From Cryptomeria japonica (lineage: Eukaryota; Streptophyta; Pinopsida; Cupressales; Cupressaceae): DNA of 64,000 nucleotides. The stretch is from assembly GCF_030272615.1 (NCBI RefSeq), contig NC_081414.1:237882233-237946232 (forward strand). Direction: 5' to 3'. The notes under the pieces are model-generated. The model saw nothing but the letters and a program-made list of their open reading frames with translations. It was not told where the DNA came from and made no database searches. This document shows, one piece after another, positions 1 through 12,385 of this stretch (its first letter is position 1; every line of letters starts with the position of its first letter). Made by a program: the position numbers and the translations under genes.

Positions 1-255
1 TTTGTTTTCTGTAAGTTTTGAATAGCTGAACCGTGCATAGATGTGCTTTATTATATAAGAGACTAAACTGGAAAATGAAACAGCTGGATTCCATCTGAGA
101 AACTATTCTTTAACTGTTGATTGTCTCCTGTATTGATTCATTGATGATGTGAGGAATTATCTCTAAGTTGCATAATTTCATTTCTGATTGGGTAAATACT
201 ATTGTAAACTCCTTTGCGGTTAAGAATTGAAAAAGTTCACGACGTGTATATTTCA
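1..255 (+). repeat. 5' LTR, 3' part only
   Basis: This segment matches the end of the LTR at 6301-6554, with scattered substitutions and small indels. It ends in CA one base before the primer-binding site. The visible divergence marks an old insertion, in contrast to the near-identical LTRs of the 21239-37276 element. Confidence 0.9.
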
Positions 256-256
256 G

Positions 257-268
257 TGGTATCAAAGC
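257..268 (+). other. Primer-binding site (initiator-Met tRNA type)
   Basis: TGGTATCAAAGC lies one base after the LTR end. It differs by one base from the usual plant tRNA-iMet complement TGGTATCAGAGC, which occurs unchanged at 52729 in another element of this window. Confidence 0.85.
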
Positions 269-297
269 TTGGCATTCTGCCAGATTGAGGGTGATTA

Positions 298-2080
298 ATG
301 AGTGATAGGGCCCAGCATTACTAACAGCGTGCGAGGGAGGAGGATGCCATGGGTGACAAGGAAGATGATAAAGCTCAGGAGTTTGTCAGGTAAACTAAAG
401 AGTTTAAGACCAGTATGAGGGAGTCTATGAGGGAAATGGTCCAGCTTCTTAGTGGGGTTGAACCAACGGTGGAAGAATACTGATAGACGTACACAAAATA
501 GAGCTGAAGGGAGCAGTTCTGGTGGTAAGAAAGTTTTAGCTAATACAAGAACCTTCAGCACTAAATTGCTGGAACGAGCAACTAGCAAAGAGGAAGGGCA
601 ACTTGATCAAGAGGATGAAATGGATAGGATTCATGATGAATAAAATGCTTTAAGCATTCCCATACATAAAGACATGACCTTCACAAAATTCTATGAGATG
701 AAGACAAGAAGTGGGCATAGGAGAAGGTATGAAGAAAGGAAAGACATTTAGCACCCTTTGGGAAGGATCACAACCACAAGTTTTGATGGATCTGGAAACT
801 CCTCATCAAGGGCCTAATTGTAGAAATTAGACACATTTCTCACTGAATCCAATGTTTGAAGAAGAAGCCATCAAATTTGTCACCTTGCATCTTGAAGGGA
901 TAGCTCATAAATGGTGGTATCATGGCATGATTACTCAAGGGCATGACTCAATGACCACTTTGGAAGACTTCAGCCAAAGATTGACAGAGAGATCTGTAAT
1001 TTTGTGCCCTAGATTAGTGATCAGATTTATATCCTTTAATTATGCCCTAGATTGTAATCAAATTTATAACATTTTAGTAACTCATAATTCAGTAAACTCA
1101 GAGATGAAGGAAGTAAACAAGAGACAAACACAAATACCCTAGGAAAACCTCCAAGGAGGAAAAACCCAGCATTAAAGGCCCACAGGTCAAATTATGTATT
1201 CTCCCTTAATAATATAAATACAATACTTAGCTTCCTTGACAAATCTGATTCCTTCTTGAATGACAGATCTGCACTTCTAAGCCTTTTAAGTCTGCACCAA
1301 AGATTGCCTTTGTTCTCTAGAAAAAGTTCGCATAAGTCTGGACAATTTCACACCCTCCAAGAGTAAGTTCGCACTTTTCAGGCAGAGCTAATTCGCTGGG
1401 AATGAATGAATGATTTGTCTTTTGCAAAGTATCTTTATTTATATGCTTCTTCACCTTTATTATTGCAAGTCGGCCTCCTTTCTTTTGGTGCCAATATTCT
1501 TTTGTGGCATGGGGTTTTAGGATGGCGTGAAGCATAGGGCCGGGCTTATCTTGGGGCACGTTACCCTTTAGGATAGGGCCCAGTCCTAAATGGGTTCAGA
1601 TGTTGCCCTAAGGCAATCCGAACCCATATATTACCCTAGTTACAAACAACAAGATCTGATAGAAGGGATACTGAAATTCATTTCATGGAGTTAGCACAAC
1701 TGAAGAGGGCAAGGTGCAAGACCATGTAGCAGAATTTCAGAGACTTCCAGTGACAATTTCAGATGTGACGGAAAGAAGACTAATAGTTCTATTTGTAGAA
1801 GGCCTAGTTGAACCCCTCAAAGGTTTAGTAAGGGCATTTGATCCTAATTCATTACAAGAAGCCATCAAGAGAGCTCTTATTTTGGAGGATTCGGTGACCA
1901 AGGACAAATTGTATTCTAAGAAAGCACCTCCTAATTTTCCCAAGAGACCTTTCCAAAAGAATATACCACCTCACAAGGCATCATCTCCTAAGCCAAGTCA
2001 AACGGAAGAGTCCAAGAATGAACTACCAAGGAAAAAACTATGTGTTCACATACTAAGAGTCTTGGCAACCAGGACATAAG
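298..2080 (+). pseudogene. gag pseudogene of the chromovirus, split by a solo LTR
   Basis: The frame opens at the ATG at 298, 30 bases after the primer-binding site, and hits stops within about 10 codons. The capsid-like part at 852-994 contains an AHKWW segment typical of Retrotrans_gag. It resumes at 1657 once the inserted solo LTR is skipped, in the same frame, and then needs a one-base shift near 1712 to continue into an EFQRLPV...FVEGL segment. The Lys/Pro-rich tail at 1900-2080 corresponds to the nucleocapsid side, but I see no intact CCHC knuckle. The protein would have been the structural Gag that packages element RNA. It cannot be made intact. Confidence 0.8.
995..1651 (+). mobile_element. 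Solo LTR (657 bp) nested in gag
   Basis: The segment begins TGTAATTTTG and ends AAACAACA, the canonical TG...CA. It is flanked by AGATC at 990-994 and again at 1652-1656, a clean 5-bp target duplication. Removing the insert with one AGATC copy rejoins the gag frame across the site, so it landed in a still-aligned gag. An A/T box (ATATAAATAC, about 1210) could be a TATA element and suggests + orientation. There is no internal coding region, so it is the product of LTR-LTR recombination. I do not recognise the family. Confidence 0.88.
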
Positions 2081-2171
2081 TGTTTGGGGAGAAGACAAAT
2101 ACAATATATAGAGATACTTTATGATGAGGACATTGAGAATGATGAGCCTGAATCCAAGGAAATAGAAGAGA

Positions 2172-5100
2172 TTGAGCATGAGCACCAAGGAGAATTCAAG
2201 AGGTACACATGCAGCACTTTCAAGGGCACCAAGATATAATGCTCTCCATGTTAGAGGAGTTTTGCATGGACAAAAGGTAACAGTTCTTATTGATAGTGGG
2301 GCTACTCACAGTTACATTGATGAAGGATTGGAGAATAAATTGAGATTGAACACGAAGGATTTTGAAGGGTTTAATGTTACAATTGCTAGTGAGACAATTC
2401 TTCCTTGAAATAAGAAGATTCCACAAATGGAATTGACTATGGGAGAGTATAAGATGAAATACGATTTCTATATTATCGGTATGGGAGATACGTAGGTGGT
2501 TTTAGGAAAGAAATGGTTGTACTCATTTGACACATAAACAAAGTTATCAGATTATGGAGTTATCATTCCAACATAATGGGAAGAAGGTAGTCCTACATGG
2601 TCTTTCTAACAGTGGACCCATGATAGTTTCAGCTAAGAGGATGGAGCGAGCTTTTCATAAAGGCCAAGTGGCATGGAATAGTAGAATGTTTAATTATAGA
2701 TACATGTCCTTCAAAGGATAGGAGATCCAAGAATGTGGAAATTCAGTCTAGTTTGGACAAGCATAGCAAGGTTTTTGAAGACATTGCCCCTAGACTACAC
2801 CATTGGATAGAGGTTTTCAGCATATAATTGAGTTTGAGGAAGGAGTAAAACCAATCATGACTACTCCATATTGTCATCCTAGGATATACAAGGAAGAGAT
2901 TGAGAAGGCAATCAAGGACCTTTTGGATATGGGGCATATAAGGAAGGCCTCATTCCAACCCATTTGAATAATTCGTAGTTTTGGTTAAGAAGAAGGATGG
3001 TACCACAAGGATGTGTATCGCTTATAGAGCCCTCAATGAAAGGACAATAAAAAATCACTATCCCACACCCAAGATCAAAGAATTGATTGATGAACTTCAT
3101 GGAGCAATGTATTTCTCCAAGATTGATTTGCATTCAGGGTATCACCAAATTAAGGTAAGAGATGTACTTGTGCACAAAATAGCTTTAGGTGTCATTATGG
3201 GCATTATGAGTTCTTGATCATGCAATTTGGCTTAACTAATGCACCCACAACCTTCCAATGATGCATGAATCAGGTATTCATTCTTCAATTGAAGAAATTT
3301 TTATTGGTTTTCACTTTTCTTTGATGATATTTTGATATACAATAAGACATGGGAGGATCATTTGCAAATTTAGAAGCATTTAGATGGGGTGCTTGGCATA
3401 CTTGAGCAACATTCCTTTTATGATGAAATCTCCAAATGTAAGTTTGGGTTGACTGAAATTTTGTATTTGGTACTCAAGATTAGTGCGAGGGTGTTATTAG
3501 AGTGGATGAGGAGAATATCAAGCAATCCAGGATTTGGCCTAGACCAATGGATTTGACACATTAAAGAGGGGTTGGGGGGCTTTGCAGCTACTATAGAAGA
3601 TTTGTGAAAGGGTTCTCACAACTTGCAACTCTTTTGACAAATTTGACAAAGAAAGGAGCATTGTCTGGAGTCCAACAACCCAGCATTCTTTTGATAAACT
3701 TTAAGGAGGTAATGAATTCATGTCCTATTTTGGAAATTGCAGATTTCATACTTCTTGTTTTAGAATGTGATGCTTCATGAGAAGGCATTGGGGTCGTCTT
3801 AATGAAAAAAAAAAACATCCCATAGCATGAGAGTAGAAAACTCAAGGAGGCTAAACAAAATCTCTCTATCTATGACAAGCAGATGTTGGCTATCATACAT
3901 GCTCTAGCCAAATTTCGACAATACTTGGTTTGTGGAATGTTTGTGGTAAAAACAGATCAAAGCAGTCTAAAATTCTTCCTCAACCAAAGGGATTTGAATG
4001 ATAGGCAACATAAATGGGTAAGTAAACTTCAAGCATATGATTTTGACATTTGAGTACGTAAAAAAGAGTAATAATGTGTTGGTTGATGCACTCTCTAAGA
4101 AACCTTCGTTATGTTCTATAATTGATATATCTGCTGACTGGAATGCTTTTGTAATGGCTAAGTATGTTAAAAATCCAGTTACTAATGACAGTTTTGGAAG
4201 GAAAATTGCAAGATAATAAACTTCAAGCGGTTGATGAGCTCATCCTTTACAAAGATTAGGTGTATCTCATACCCAAATCCATGATGAAAGAGAGAATCTT
4301 AAGGGCATTTCATGACACACCACTTGTTGGGCATCCAGATTTCTACGAGACATACAAGCGAGAGAACATTTTTCATGAAAAAGGCTTAAGACTGATGTTT
4401 TGCAGCATGTTAGGGAATGCAAGGAATGTCAACAAAACAAAATAGAGCATGTTTTTCTAGCTGGTCTATTGGAGCCCCTACCTATTCCTTATTAGAAATG
4501 GGAGCATATCCATGGATTTCATCACCAGATTGACAAAGGTACAAGATAAGGTTGTTGATAGGCTTACTAAATATGTCCACTTTCATGCCATTTCTGCAGT
4601 ATTTAAAACTCCACAACTAGCAGATCTGTTTTTTGAGGAGATTTTCAAAGTTCAACAGGTTTCTTAGCTTGTTTTGGCAAGAGCCTTTTCAATTGACAAG
4701 TACTGAGTTGACACCAAGTACTAGCTATCATCCACAAAATGATGGACAAACAAAAATCGTGAACAAATGGATAGAGGGCTACCTTAGGAATTATGTTATA
4801 GGGCAACAAACAGCTTGGATCAGGTGGTTACATTTAGGGGAATATTGCTACAACACAATTCATCACATGTTCAATTGGTATGGCTCCCTTTAAGGCACTT
4901 TACAGTTATGATGTTACTTCATTTATGGATTTGATACTCAAGGATAGTAGAGTTACAAGAGCTAAAGATGTGGTACAACAAAGTATGGATATTTTGAAAT
5001 CTCCAAGGATAACTTGTAGCAGACCCAAAACTAGCAAAAGATATATGCACATAGGCACCAAACTGAGAGGGTTTTTGAGGTTGGTGACATGGTGTTTTCA

Positions 5101-5480
5101 TGGTTGCAGCACTATAGGCAATCTTCCATCAAAGAGAGTAGGGCAAAGAAGCTGAAGCCACGTTTTTATGGACCCTACATGGTGGTGAGTATGAGCTGAA
5201 ACTTCGAGCTAATAGTAGAATTCACACCATATTCCATGTTTTGTGTCTTAAAAAAGCCCTATGACAGCAGATCACTCTGTCACAAAAGATACCACCACTT
5301 AATGATGAAGGTTGATCCTAGAACCTGAAACGGTCTTTGATGAGAGTACAAAGATGTTGAGAAACAAAGTGATTCTTGAATACTTGAATGGGAAAGGTCT
5401 TCCACTTGAGAATGCAATGTGGGAAGGGGTTGAGATATTTGAACACCCCAATTTGAAATTGCTTGAGGTCAACCAATTTT
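2172..5480 (+). pseudogene. pol pseudogene: protease, RT, RNase H, integrase, chromodomain-like tail
   Basis: The domains appear in order in changing frames. Protease carries VLIDSGATHSYID (about 2285-2330), an intact D-S-G active site. RT begins near 2815, and its [18 protein letters not shown] block (2984) and FFDDILIY catalytic box (about 3320-3345) are readable. RNase H spans about 3735-4110 (ECDAS, then LVDALSKK). The integrase zinc-finger region is at 4280-4440 and the core at 4510-4900 (MDFITRLTK, later TSYHPQNDGQTK). Between these integrase blocks the sequence is too short, and the part that should carry the middle catalytic Asp is missing. The last segment, about 5310-5470, reads like a chromodomain ending LPLENAMWE. 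Many stops and shifts make the gene non-functional. Confidence 0.88.
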
Positions 5481-5493
5481 GAGATGGGAGGAT
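5481..5493 (+). other. Polypurine tract
   Basis: GAGATGGGAGGAT sits directly against the TG that opens the 3' LTR. A purine run here is the expected primer for plus-strand DNA synthesis. This position fixed the LTR start at 5494 rather than at a later TGTTAA at 5541. Confidence 0.75.
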
Positions 5494-6554
5494 TGTGATG
5501 AGCCCAACCTAGGCTAGGCCAGCCAGCCAAGTGGTAGCGATGTTAACACCCTTCTTTATTTGATTTGTTCCTTTATTTAAATACATAATAAACTAATAAA
5601 TAATAAATCAAAATTATTAATGAATGATAATTATTAATAATTTTAATAAAATCAGCTCTCAAGGCTGACCTGTTGTTTGTGGCAGTTTCCTCTTTTGAGG
5701 CTGACTTAGTTAAAATTAGTATTTATGTGTATTGTTGATGGCAAAAGGCATCGAAGGTTTACTCTATTATTAAATGAGTGCAACAGGAAGCTCGGACACA
5801 AACCTGAGCCTCTAAAATCTAGTAGGATGAAATCCTTGCCAACTTCACTATCAAGCTTTATATTCTCTTTTTGCTCTGTCGCTGATTTCCTATGAAATCC
5901 ATTCTGGGCAATTCCTGATCAGCATTACTGTATAGGTGCAATTCAATAAGGAGGCTACAAGGAGGTTTCCGGAACAACAAGACCCTGCAATAGCTTTTCA
6001 TGAGTTGCGAGTCATTTGGAGATCCCAGTGTTGAATGCGAGCTGGTATTGGACACCAAGACAATATAAACTTAGAAGCAGAATGGAGATCATATGAAGTT
6101 CAATTGCAGAAGTTGCTTATGGCTCTAAATGAAAGCACCTAAACTGCTTCATCACCATCTATACATGCGGACAAGCGGAGTGTGTGTGGAGATTAATTAT
6201 CTCTGCCCTCACACATTCTACAGAGGTCAATTATCATTTGAGTTGATGCTACACATGTTCATCTAATGTAGCTGGGCAATTATAGTAATTGTGAATTCAG
6301 ATTGTTTTCTGTAAGTTTTGAATACCTGCAGTGTACATAGATGTGCTTTATTGTATAAGAGGCTAAACTGGAAAATGAAAGAATGGATTCCATCTGAGAA
6401 ACTATTCTGAAACTGTTGATTGTCTCCTGTATTGATTCATTAATGATCTGAGGAATTATCTCCGAGTTGCAAGATTTCATTTCTAGTCGGGTAAATACTA
6501 TTGTAAACTCATTTTGCTGTTAAGAATTGCAAAGTTCACAATTGATATATTTCA
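5494..6554 (+). repeat. 3' LTR of the chromovirus (1,061 bp)
   Basis: It starts TGTGATGAGC after the polypurine tract and ends TATATTTCA, at the same point as the 5' copy before its primer-binding site. Only the last ~255 bp can be compared with the 5' LTR. The left boundary therefore rests on the polypurine tract and TG terminus. Confidence 0.8.
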
Positions 6555-7239
6555 TGCCAATTGTTTTTATTCATTTTCCCTTGCTGCAGACATATGATAT
6601 AGTTGGACCCAAGGTTGGACTACTCGCAGGGTACTCGGCGAGTTGTAAAAACTAGGCCTTTTGCCACTTTAACTCGCAAAAAAAACTTGCTGAGTTATTG
6701 GCAACGGTGAGTTTTTGCCAACAACACGGCTGCTACAGCAGAAAAACCACACAACGTGAAAAGACGATTTTATTCATCATTTTGCTGAGAAGAGGGAAGA
6801 GTGACTCCAACACTCCTACAAGGTGATTTTGAGCGATTCTTGCGAATTCCAAGTAGATTTCAAGAAGATTTGAGGTGGTTTTTCAAGAAAAATCAAATTT
6901 CCGGGTTGGTTTTTTTTTTTTTTTTCCTACGCTTTTTTAAAACATTTTGTTTATTTTTTGTTGAATCTAGATGAGTTAGAAATCATTCCTAAGTAGTCTA
7001 AAATCTTTTTAAGTTATTTGAACAAGATTTAACACTAGTTTTGACAAGTTTTGTTGATTTTTTCACTATTTTTTGAAGAATATCTAGTTTTCCAAATAAA
7101 ATCAAACCCTAATAGTTTTTTTTTCTTTTTAAACTTTGAATGATGTCTAAATTTTTTTCAACTAATTTAGATAGTTTATGTTTAATTAAAATGTACTCTT
7201 TTTTTTCACTTCGTATGTGTAGGTTAACTAAGCATTAAT
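6555..7239. other. Flank and likely 5' non-coding part of a hAT element
   Basis: Around 6610-6720 there is a G/C-richer stretch full of CTCGC/GAGTT words (ACTCGCAGGG, CTCGGCGAGT), followed by A/T-rich sequence with homopolymer T runs. It directly precedes the BED-finger coding part, so it is probably the 5' terminal or untranslated part of that hAT copy. No terminal inverted repeat or 8-bp target duplication could be confirmed. Confidence 0.4.
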
Positions 7240-9990
7240 TAAGACAAGTTCTGATTCGCAACTAGAACCATGCCCATCTGGATATATAGGCACCCATCCT
7301 AAAGGTGCTAGAGATAGGGCTTGGAGGTATGCCTACGAGGGACCGAAACTTTGGATAGCTATTTGCATAAAGTGTGAAAAAATACTTCATGGAGGTATCA
7401 ACCGCCTCAAATACCACCTTGCAGGCATAGACAAGCATGATGCTAGAGAATGCATAGGGACCACTCCTGAATAAAAAGAGAAATGAATGCCCTACTTGCA
7501 GCTGGGGAAGAGAAGAAATTGCAAAGAGAGAGGGCAAAACTAGCCATGAGATTGACCATAGTTGAATCTCAAAATGCTTCTATATTGACATTGAAAAAGA
7601 ACAAGAAGCACTTGAGGGCATAGTGGGCTCTCGGCGTGGTCCACGTATCTGCAAACCCACCACCACCTCGCCCATCGCTTTTGCTTCCTCTAAGAGTACA
7701 TGACACTTACAGTGGCATTGTTGCATCACAATCAAGGTCCATAGATGATTATTTTGTGCCCAGGAACACACTTGAAGCGCAACCATCATTAGAGGCCACT
7801 AGATGGAATAGGGAGGCACATGAGAAAGCCGACATTGCATGTGTTGATTTTTGGTACTTCAACAACATTTCATTCAATGTGGCAGAGAATCCTTTTTGGC
7901 TGAATTTGGTGACCGCAATAACAATTGCAAGAAAGGGGTACAAAGCCCCTTCTCGCAAGGATTTGAGTGGGAGGTTAGTAAATTACTATATAGTCCACTT
8001 GATTTCATTTTTAATTGTTTTTTAGATTTCTTGTTTATTGAATCAAAATTGTGTACTAAGTTGCACTAATTTCACTTTGTTCTTGTAGGTTGCTCACAAA
8101 TGTAGTTGCTAGGGCAAAAGAAGTGGTGGAGGAACAAAATATGGTTGCACCATTCTTTTTGATAGATGGACAAATGGCAAAAACCACAATATCATTAATT
8201 TTTTGGTTGCTTGCAAGGAAAATGTATTGTTCTTGAAATTGGTTGATGCCTCCAGCAAGATGAAAAATGCAGAAACATTGGCTAGAATGTTGGAGCACGT
8301 TGTCATGGAGGTGGGAGTAGAGAATGTGGTACATCATCACAGTGGCATATGTGTCAGTAGGTAGAATCCTTTTGAATTATCACCTTTAGCAATATTTTCA
8401 TTTGTTGTGGCTTTGTTTTGCTTGGTTGCATCTTTCTTAAAAATAACTTCTTTTGTAGGTAGAATCCTCCAAGAGAGGCACCCCACTCTTTTTTTGGACA
8501 CCTTGTGCAGCACATATCCTTGACCTTCTTTTGGAGGACATAGGGAAACTTGAGTGGGTGACTCCAATTGTGGAAGATGTAAGGAGGATCACCAAATATA
8601 TTTACAATTACCCTTGGGTTCTAAATTTGATGAGAGAGCACACCGAAGGGAAAGATTTGGTAAGAGTTGGTGTCACAAGGTTTGCAAAGCCTTCTTGTTG
8701 CATTGACTTCTTTGAAACAAATATTTGTGAATGGAACATGACTAAACTCACCATATTTAGAGAAGCCTGAAGGAGGTTGTCGCATGCATAGTCTGACAGC
8801 CAATTTGAGCTGCAGAGATTGTGAAAGTAACTTCAAAACTTTAAATTTTAATTATTCTTGATTCAAGTCTCTCATTACTAATTTGTAACTTCATTAATTA
8901 ATCTTTTTGTAATTTGTATTTTTCAATTGTAGGTGTCAGAGCCCTTGGTTAGAGTTCTTCGCTTGGTGGATGGGGATAAAACCCCAATGGGGTATATTTA
9001 TGAAGCCATGGATAGGGCCAAGGAGTCTATCAAAAAATTCTACAAGGGATAGACTCAAATTTGATCCCTTTTGGGAAATTATTGATAGGAGGTGAAACAA
9101 TCAACTCCACCAACCCCTTCATGCAACAAGGTACTTCCTCAACCCTCATTTTAGGTTCGGGGGTTCTTACTTAGATCCTAATGGATAGGCTATGGAGGGC
9201 CTCAATACATGCATTGAGAGGATGGTACCTGATGTTGAGGAGAGAGACCTCATTGTGAGCGAACTCCAAAATTATGAGAAAGCAAGGGATAAGCAATTCT
9301 CTTCAGAGCTGGCTAGGAGAGAATGAACCACTCAAACCCTAGGTGTAACATTTGCCATTTGGATTTTGGGATCTAAAGTGATTGATAAATTATGTTCTCT
9401 TTTCTCTTTGCTTTCAAACTTTTTTTAAAAAAAATATTTTGCAAATGCTTGGTAGCAAACATGGGGTGGAAACACCCCACATCTCAAAAAAAATTGCCCT
9501 CACAGTCTTTTGTCAACCTTGTAGTTTATCCAATTATGAGCGCGATTGAAGCTTGTTTGAAGCAATCCAAACGAAGAAGAGGAGCAAGTTAGCACAAAAA
9601 CGCCTCAATGACCTTGTCTTCGTGCAATATAATCTTTGATTGCGCATAAGAAAGGTAGATGAAGTAGAAGGTGGTCCAATTGCTTGGATGATATAGATCC
9701 TCATAGTGATTGGACATCACAGGAGCAACTTCCATTGATTTTCGAGGATAACATCACTAATTTTGAGAGGCAGGCTATGGAGGAGGATGGGGGTGGATTA
9801 GTTTTCATGTTGGATGGCATTGAGGAAGAGGTTGAGGATGATGAGTCATTGCCAGTGTCAGAAGCAGGTGTAGACATAGTTCAACCAAGATGGAGGATGA
9901 GCCAACCATACCAAGCAAGGAGGCACAGTCACGCGAGTCACACCCACTATAGACTTCTAGGACTAAACCCTCTAGTTCTATCTCTCCCCT
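7240..9990 (+). pseudogene. hAT-superfamily transposase pseudogene (BED, DUF659, hATC)
   Basis: A BED-type zinc finger is readable at about 7260-7470 (C-x2-C in CIKCEKIL, then His residues in INRLKYHLAGIDKH). A linker follows (7640-7970) and then a DUF659-like catalytic region, 8090-8350 (WTNGKNHNIINFLVACKE) and 8460-8770 (TPCAAHILDLLLEDIGKL). The C-terminal region covers 8935-9330, and the hATC dimerisation motif is at 9540-9650 (SKLAQKRLNDLVFVQYNL). A GT-AG intron at 7974-8088 joins the frame cleanly, and two more likely introns end near 8458 and 8932. The protein would bind the element ends and cut and rejoin DNA. Several stops and shifts disrupt it, and neither terminus of the element was found. 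The acidic C-terminal tail at 9684-9990 is still open. Confidence 0.85.
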
Positions 9991-10329
9991 AGTTTTTGCT
10001 AGAGCTGGGAAAAGGAAGTTGAAATTGTAATGATGTATTTACTTTTGGTTTTACCAAAAACTCTTTACTATTTTGCTTTCAGGCTTCCAACCTGTTGTGA
10101 CCATTTCACACATCGCCCCATTAAAATGGGGACCCCCTCTTTTCGCTTTTTGTTTTGCTTGTTCTTCTCTCTGCTTTTAGAGTTTTGAGTGAGTGAGTTG
10201 TCTGTCTAGGCTAGTGCTAAGCCTTAGGGGGTTTCTTTTGGATATTTTTCAAGCTGATTCCAGTCAAATTTTGAAAGTTATTAAGCGTCCTTCCGAGGGT
10301 TGATTATTGAAGTAAAGTAAGTCTGTCAG

Positions 10330-12385
10330 GAAGTCAGAAATGTCTTAAGGTTAAGTCTAGTTAGGGTTTTTTGAGGGAAAATTCAAATTTTGCCTAAGTG
10401 TTAGCATTTTGAAGATGAAATTGTGTATTCTTGCCTAGGTAAATTTTGATCAAATTTCGGAGGCAAGATGATGCCTAAAACAGAGAAAGTGCTCCTGTCC
10501 TTCACTGGAGGCCCAGGGCGAATTTCATTCTAAGTGCAATTTCTTATTTTGCGAGAGCTTGCTAACTGATTCCTGGCCTTGAAGATGACCTAACTCTGCC
10601 TTGTGAATGTTTGGAGACTTAAATTTTGAATGGATTAGCCAGAAAGGACAAAAGCGCTCCTGTCCCTCTCTGAAGGACCAGGGCGAAAATGTTATTTAAT
10701 GCATATTTGTCACTGACTTTTCTATTTTGTTTTGTGCAGGGTCTCCCGGAGTGATTAATTGGACGTGACTTGATACTTTTGAAGATTTTGAAAGCATGAA
10801 AATGGTGAATTTTGAAGGTTAAAGGGAAAAAGTGCTCCTGTCCCTCACTGAAGGACCAGAGCGATTTTCTTTATGTGCACAATTTTAGACCTTTTTTGGA
10901 CATTAACTCTTATTCGTAGTGTGAAGTAAGATGAAATCTTCCCTAGCAAAGGAATTTCGAGATGAAAAGTGAAACAATTTGGCTTAGACGGCAAAAAGTG
11001 CTCCTATCCCTCACTGAAGGACCAGAGCTTGAATTTCAAATTTGCACTATTTTTGCAAGATTAAAGTGATTTTACGATTTGAAGAGGTCAAGGGAAGCAT
11101 GTTTTGTCCATTGAATATAATTTAAGCGGTCCACAAAGGAGTAAATCAACCCAAATGACAAAAAGTGCTCCTGTCCCTCACTGAAGGACCATGGCGCTTT
11201 TTCAAGTTTCTCCTCTTTGTTTGATATTTTATGGCAAAACTTGACTTGGATGGGAAGGACGAATGATGTTTTATGCCTTAGACGCAATTGAGGGGTTTAA
11301 AGAACAAAGAAATACACCAACATGTAAAAAGGCGCTCCTGTCCCTCTCCAAGGGTCCAGAGCGATTTTCTAAAAAGTGTAAATTTCTTGCAAAGCCAAGG
11401 CAAGTTTGTGATTGAAATGAATGGAAGAGGACATGATTAGCCCGTTGAAGATAATTTGGAAAGCTAGCAAAGGACGGACAGGCTTGAAATTGCAGAAGTG
11501 CTCATGTCCCTCTCCAAGGGACCAGGGCGAAAAACATGTTATCTAGCTCTCCTCTCCAATTTTGGACAAATCTAGGCCAAGGTGCAAGTTTGAAATGATG
11601 TTTAAAATGCTTCGAGGTGGAATTGAGATGCAAGAGTTGCAAATTTTGAAGACAATTTGCAAAAGTGCTCCTGTCCCTCTCCAAGGGACCAGGGCGAAAT
11701 TTCCAAATATGCCCATTTACCTTACATTTTGAAATGCTATTTTTGTTTCCAGGACTCAAGAAGGAGTGGGGAATGATGTTCTACGCCTTGAGGGTAATTT
11801 GAAGATTAATGTGATCAAGAATTTGCACAAGGACTCAAAAGTGCTTCTGTCCCTCATTGAAGGACTAGGGCGATTTTTATAAAATCAACAAATTCCCTCC
11901 AAGATTATGCTAAGGCAAGGTTGTGCGAGATGGGAAGGATCTTCTAAAGCATGGTGAACAAAGATTTGACTTCAAAATTTGAGAATCCTAGCCTAAAAAT
12001 GAAAAAGCACTCCTGTCCTTCATTGGAGGACCAGGGTGAAAATCCTTGGAACACTCATTTTGCCTTGCAAAAAACGAGTTGGGCATGCATGGAACAAGTG
12101 AAAGAGATCATTGCTTACTCCACAACGAGAATCGACAAATGAAAGATGAAGGATTGAGGACAAAAGTGAAAAAGCGCTCCTGTCCCTCACCCAAGGTCCA
12201 GGGCGAAAATGTCCTAAAGTCACGTTCCTTCTAAAGATCAAGTGAATTAAACTCAAGACTCCAATCAAAAATGCCATTTTAAAATGCCTAGATGAAGTTT
12301 GAGCGTGAAAATGAGGAATGCAGGGCCTAGATTGAGAAAAGCGCTCCTGTCCCTCTCCAAGGGACCAGAGCGAAGTCATTGGCAT
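10330..12385 (+). repeat. Tandem array, about 12 copies of a ~167-bp unit
   Basis: A core GTGCTCCTGTCCCTC...AAGGGACCAGGGCGAAA recurs with its GCTCC at about 10491, 10656, 10834, 11000, 11167, 11334, 11500, 11667, 11843, 12009, 12176 and 12343. The spacings are 165-178 bp, mostly 166-167. The core is conserved while the ~120 bp between cores varies a lot. The core can fold: GTCCC pairs with GGGAC, and CGCTC with GGGCG outside it. Non-coding tandem arrays are known inside plant Ty3/gypsy elements and can seed satellites. Any function of this one is unknown. Confidence 0.92.

Larger units (their letters stand above)
1..6554 (+). mobile_element. Decayed Ty3/gypsy chromovirus (Tekay-like), 5' LTR truncated by window edge
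   Basis: The parts run in order: partial 5' LTR (1-255), a primer-binding site TGGTATCAAAGC matching the plant initiator-Met type, gag, protease, RT, RNase H, integrase, a chromodomain-like tail, a polypurine tract and a 3' LTR (5494-6554). The first 255 bases match 6301-6554 nearly base for base, which defines the LTR pair. The PR-RT-RH-INT order followed by a chromodomain is the chromovirus layout. Coding frames are broken by many stops and frameshifts, so the copy is dead. A 657-bp solo LTR is nested in gag. The lineage name is inferred from LTR length and domain style. The 5' target duplication lies outside the window. Confidence 0.9.

Noticed and set aside
5541-6554. 3' LTR of the chromovirus starting at TGTTAACACC (5541)
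   Set aside because: No polypurine tract precedes that TG, whereas GAGATGGGAGGAT abuts TGTGATGAGC at 5494.
10330-12385. CRISPR-like array
   Set aside because: The ~167-bp spacing with a variable ~40-bp core, the eukaryotic retroelement context and the absence of cas genes fit a tandem repeat, not a CRISPR.
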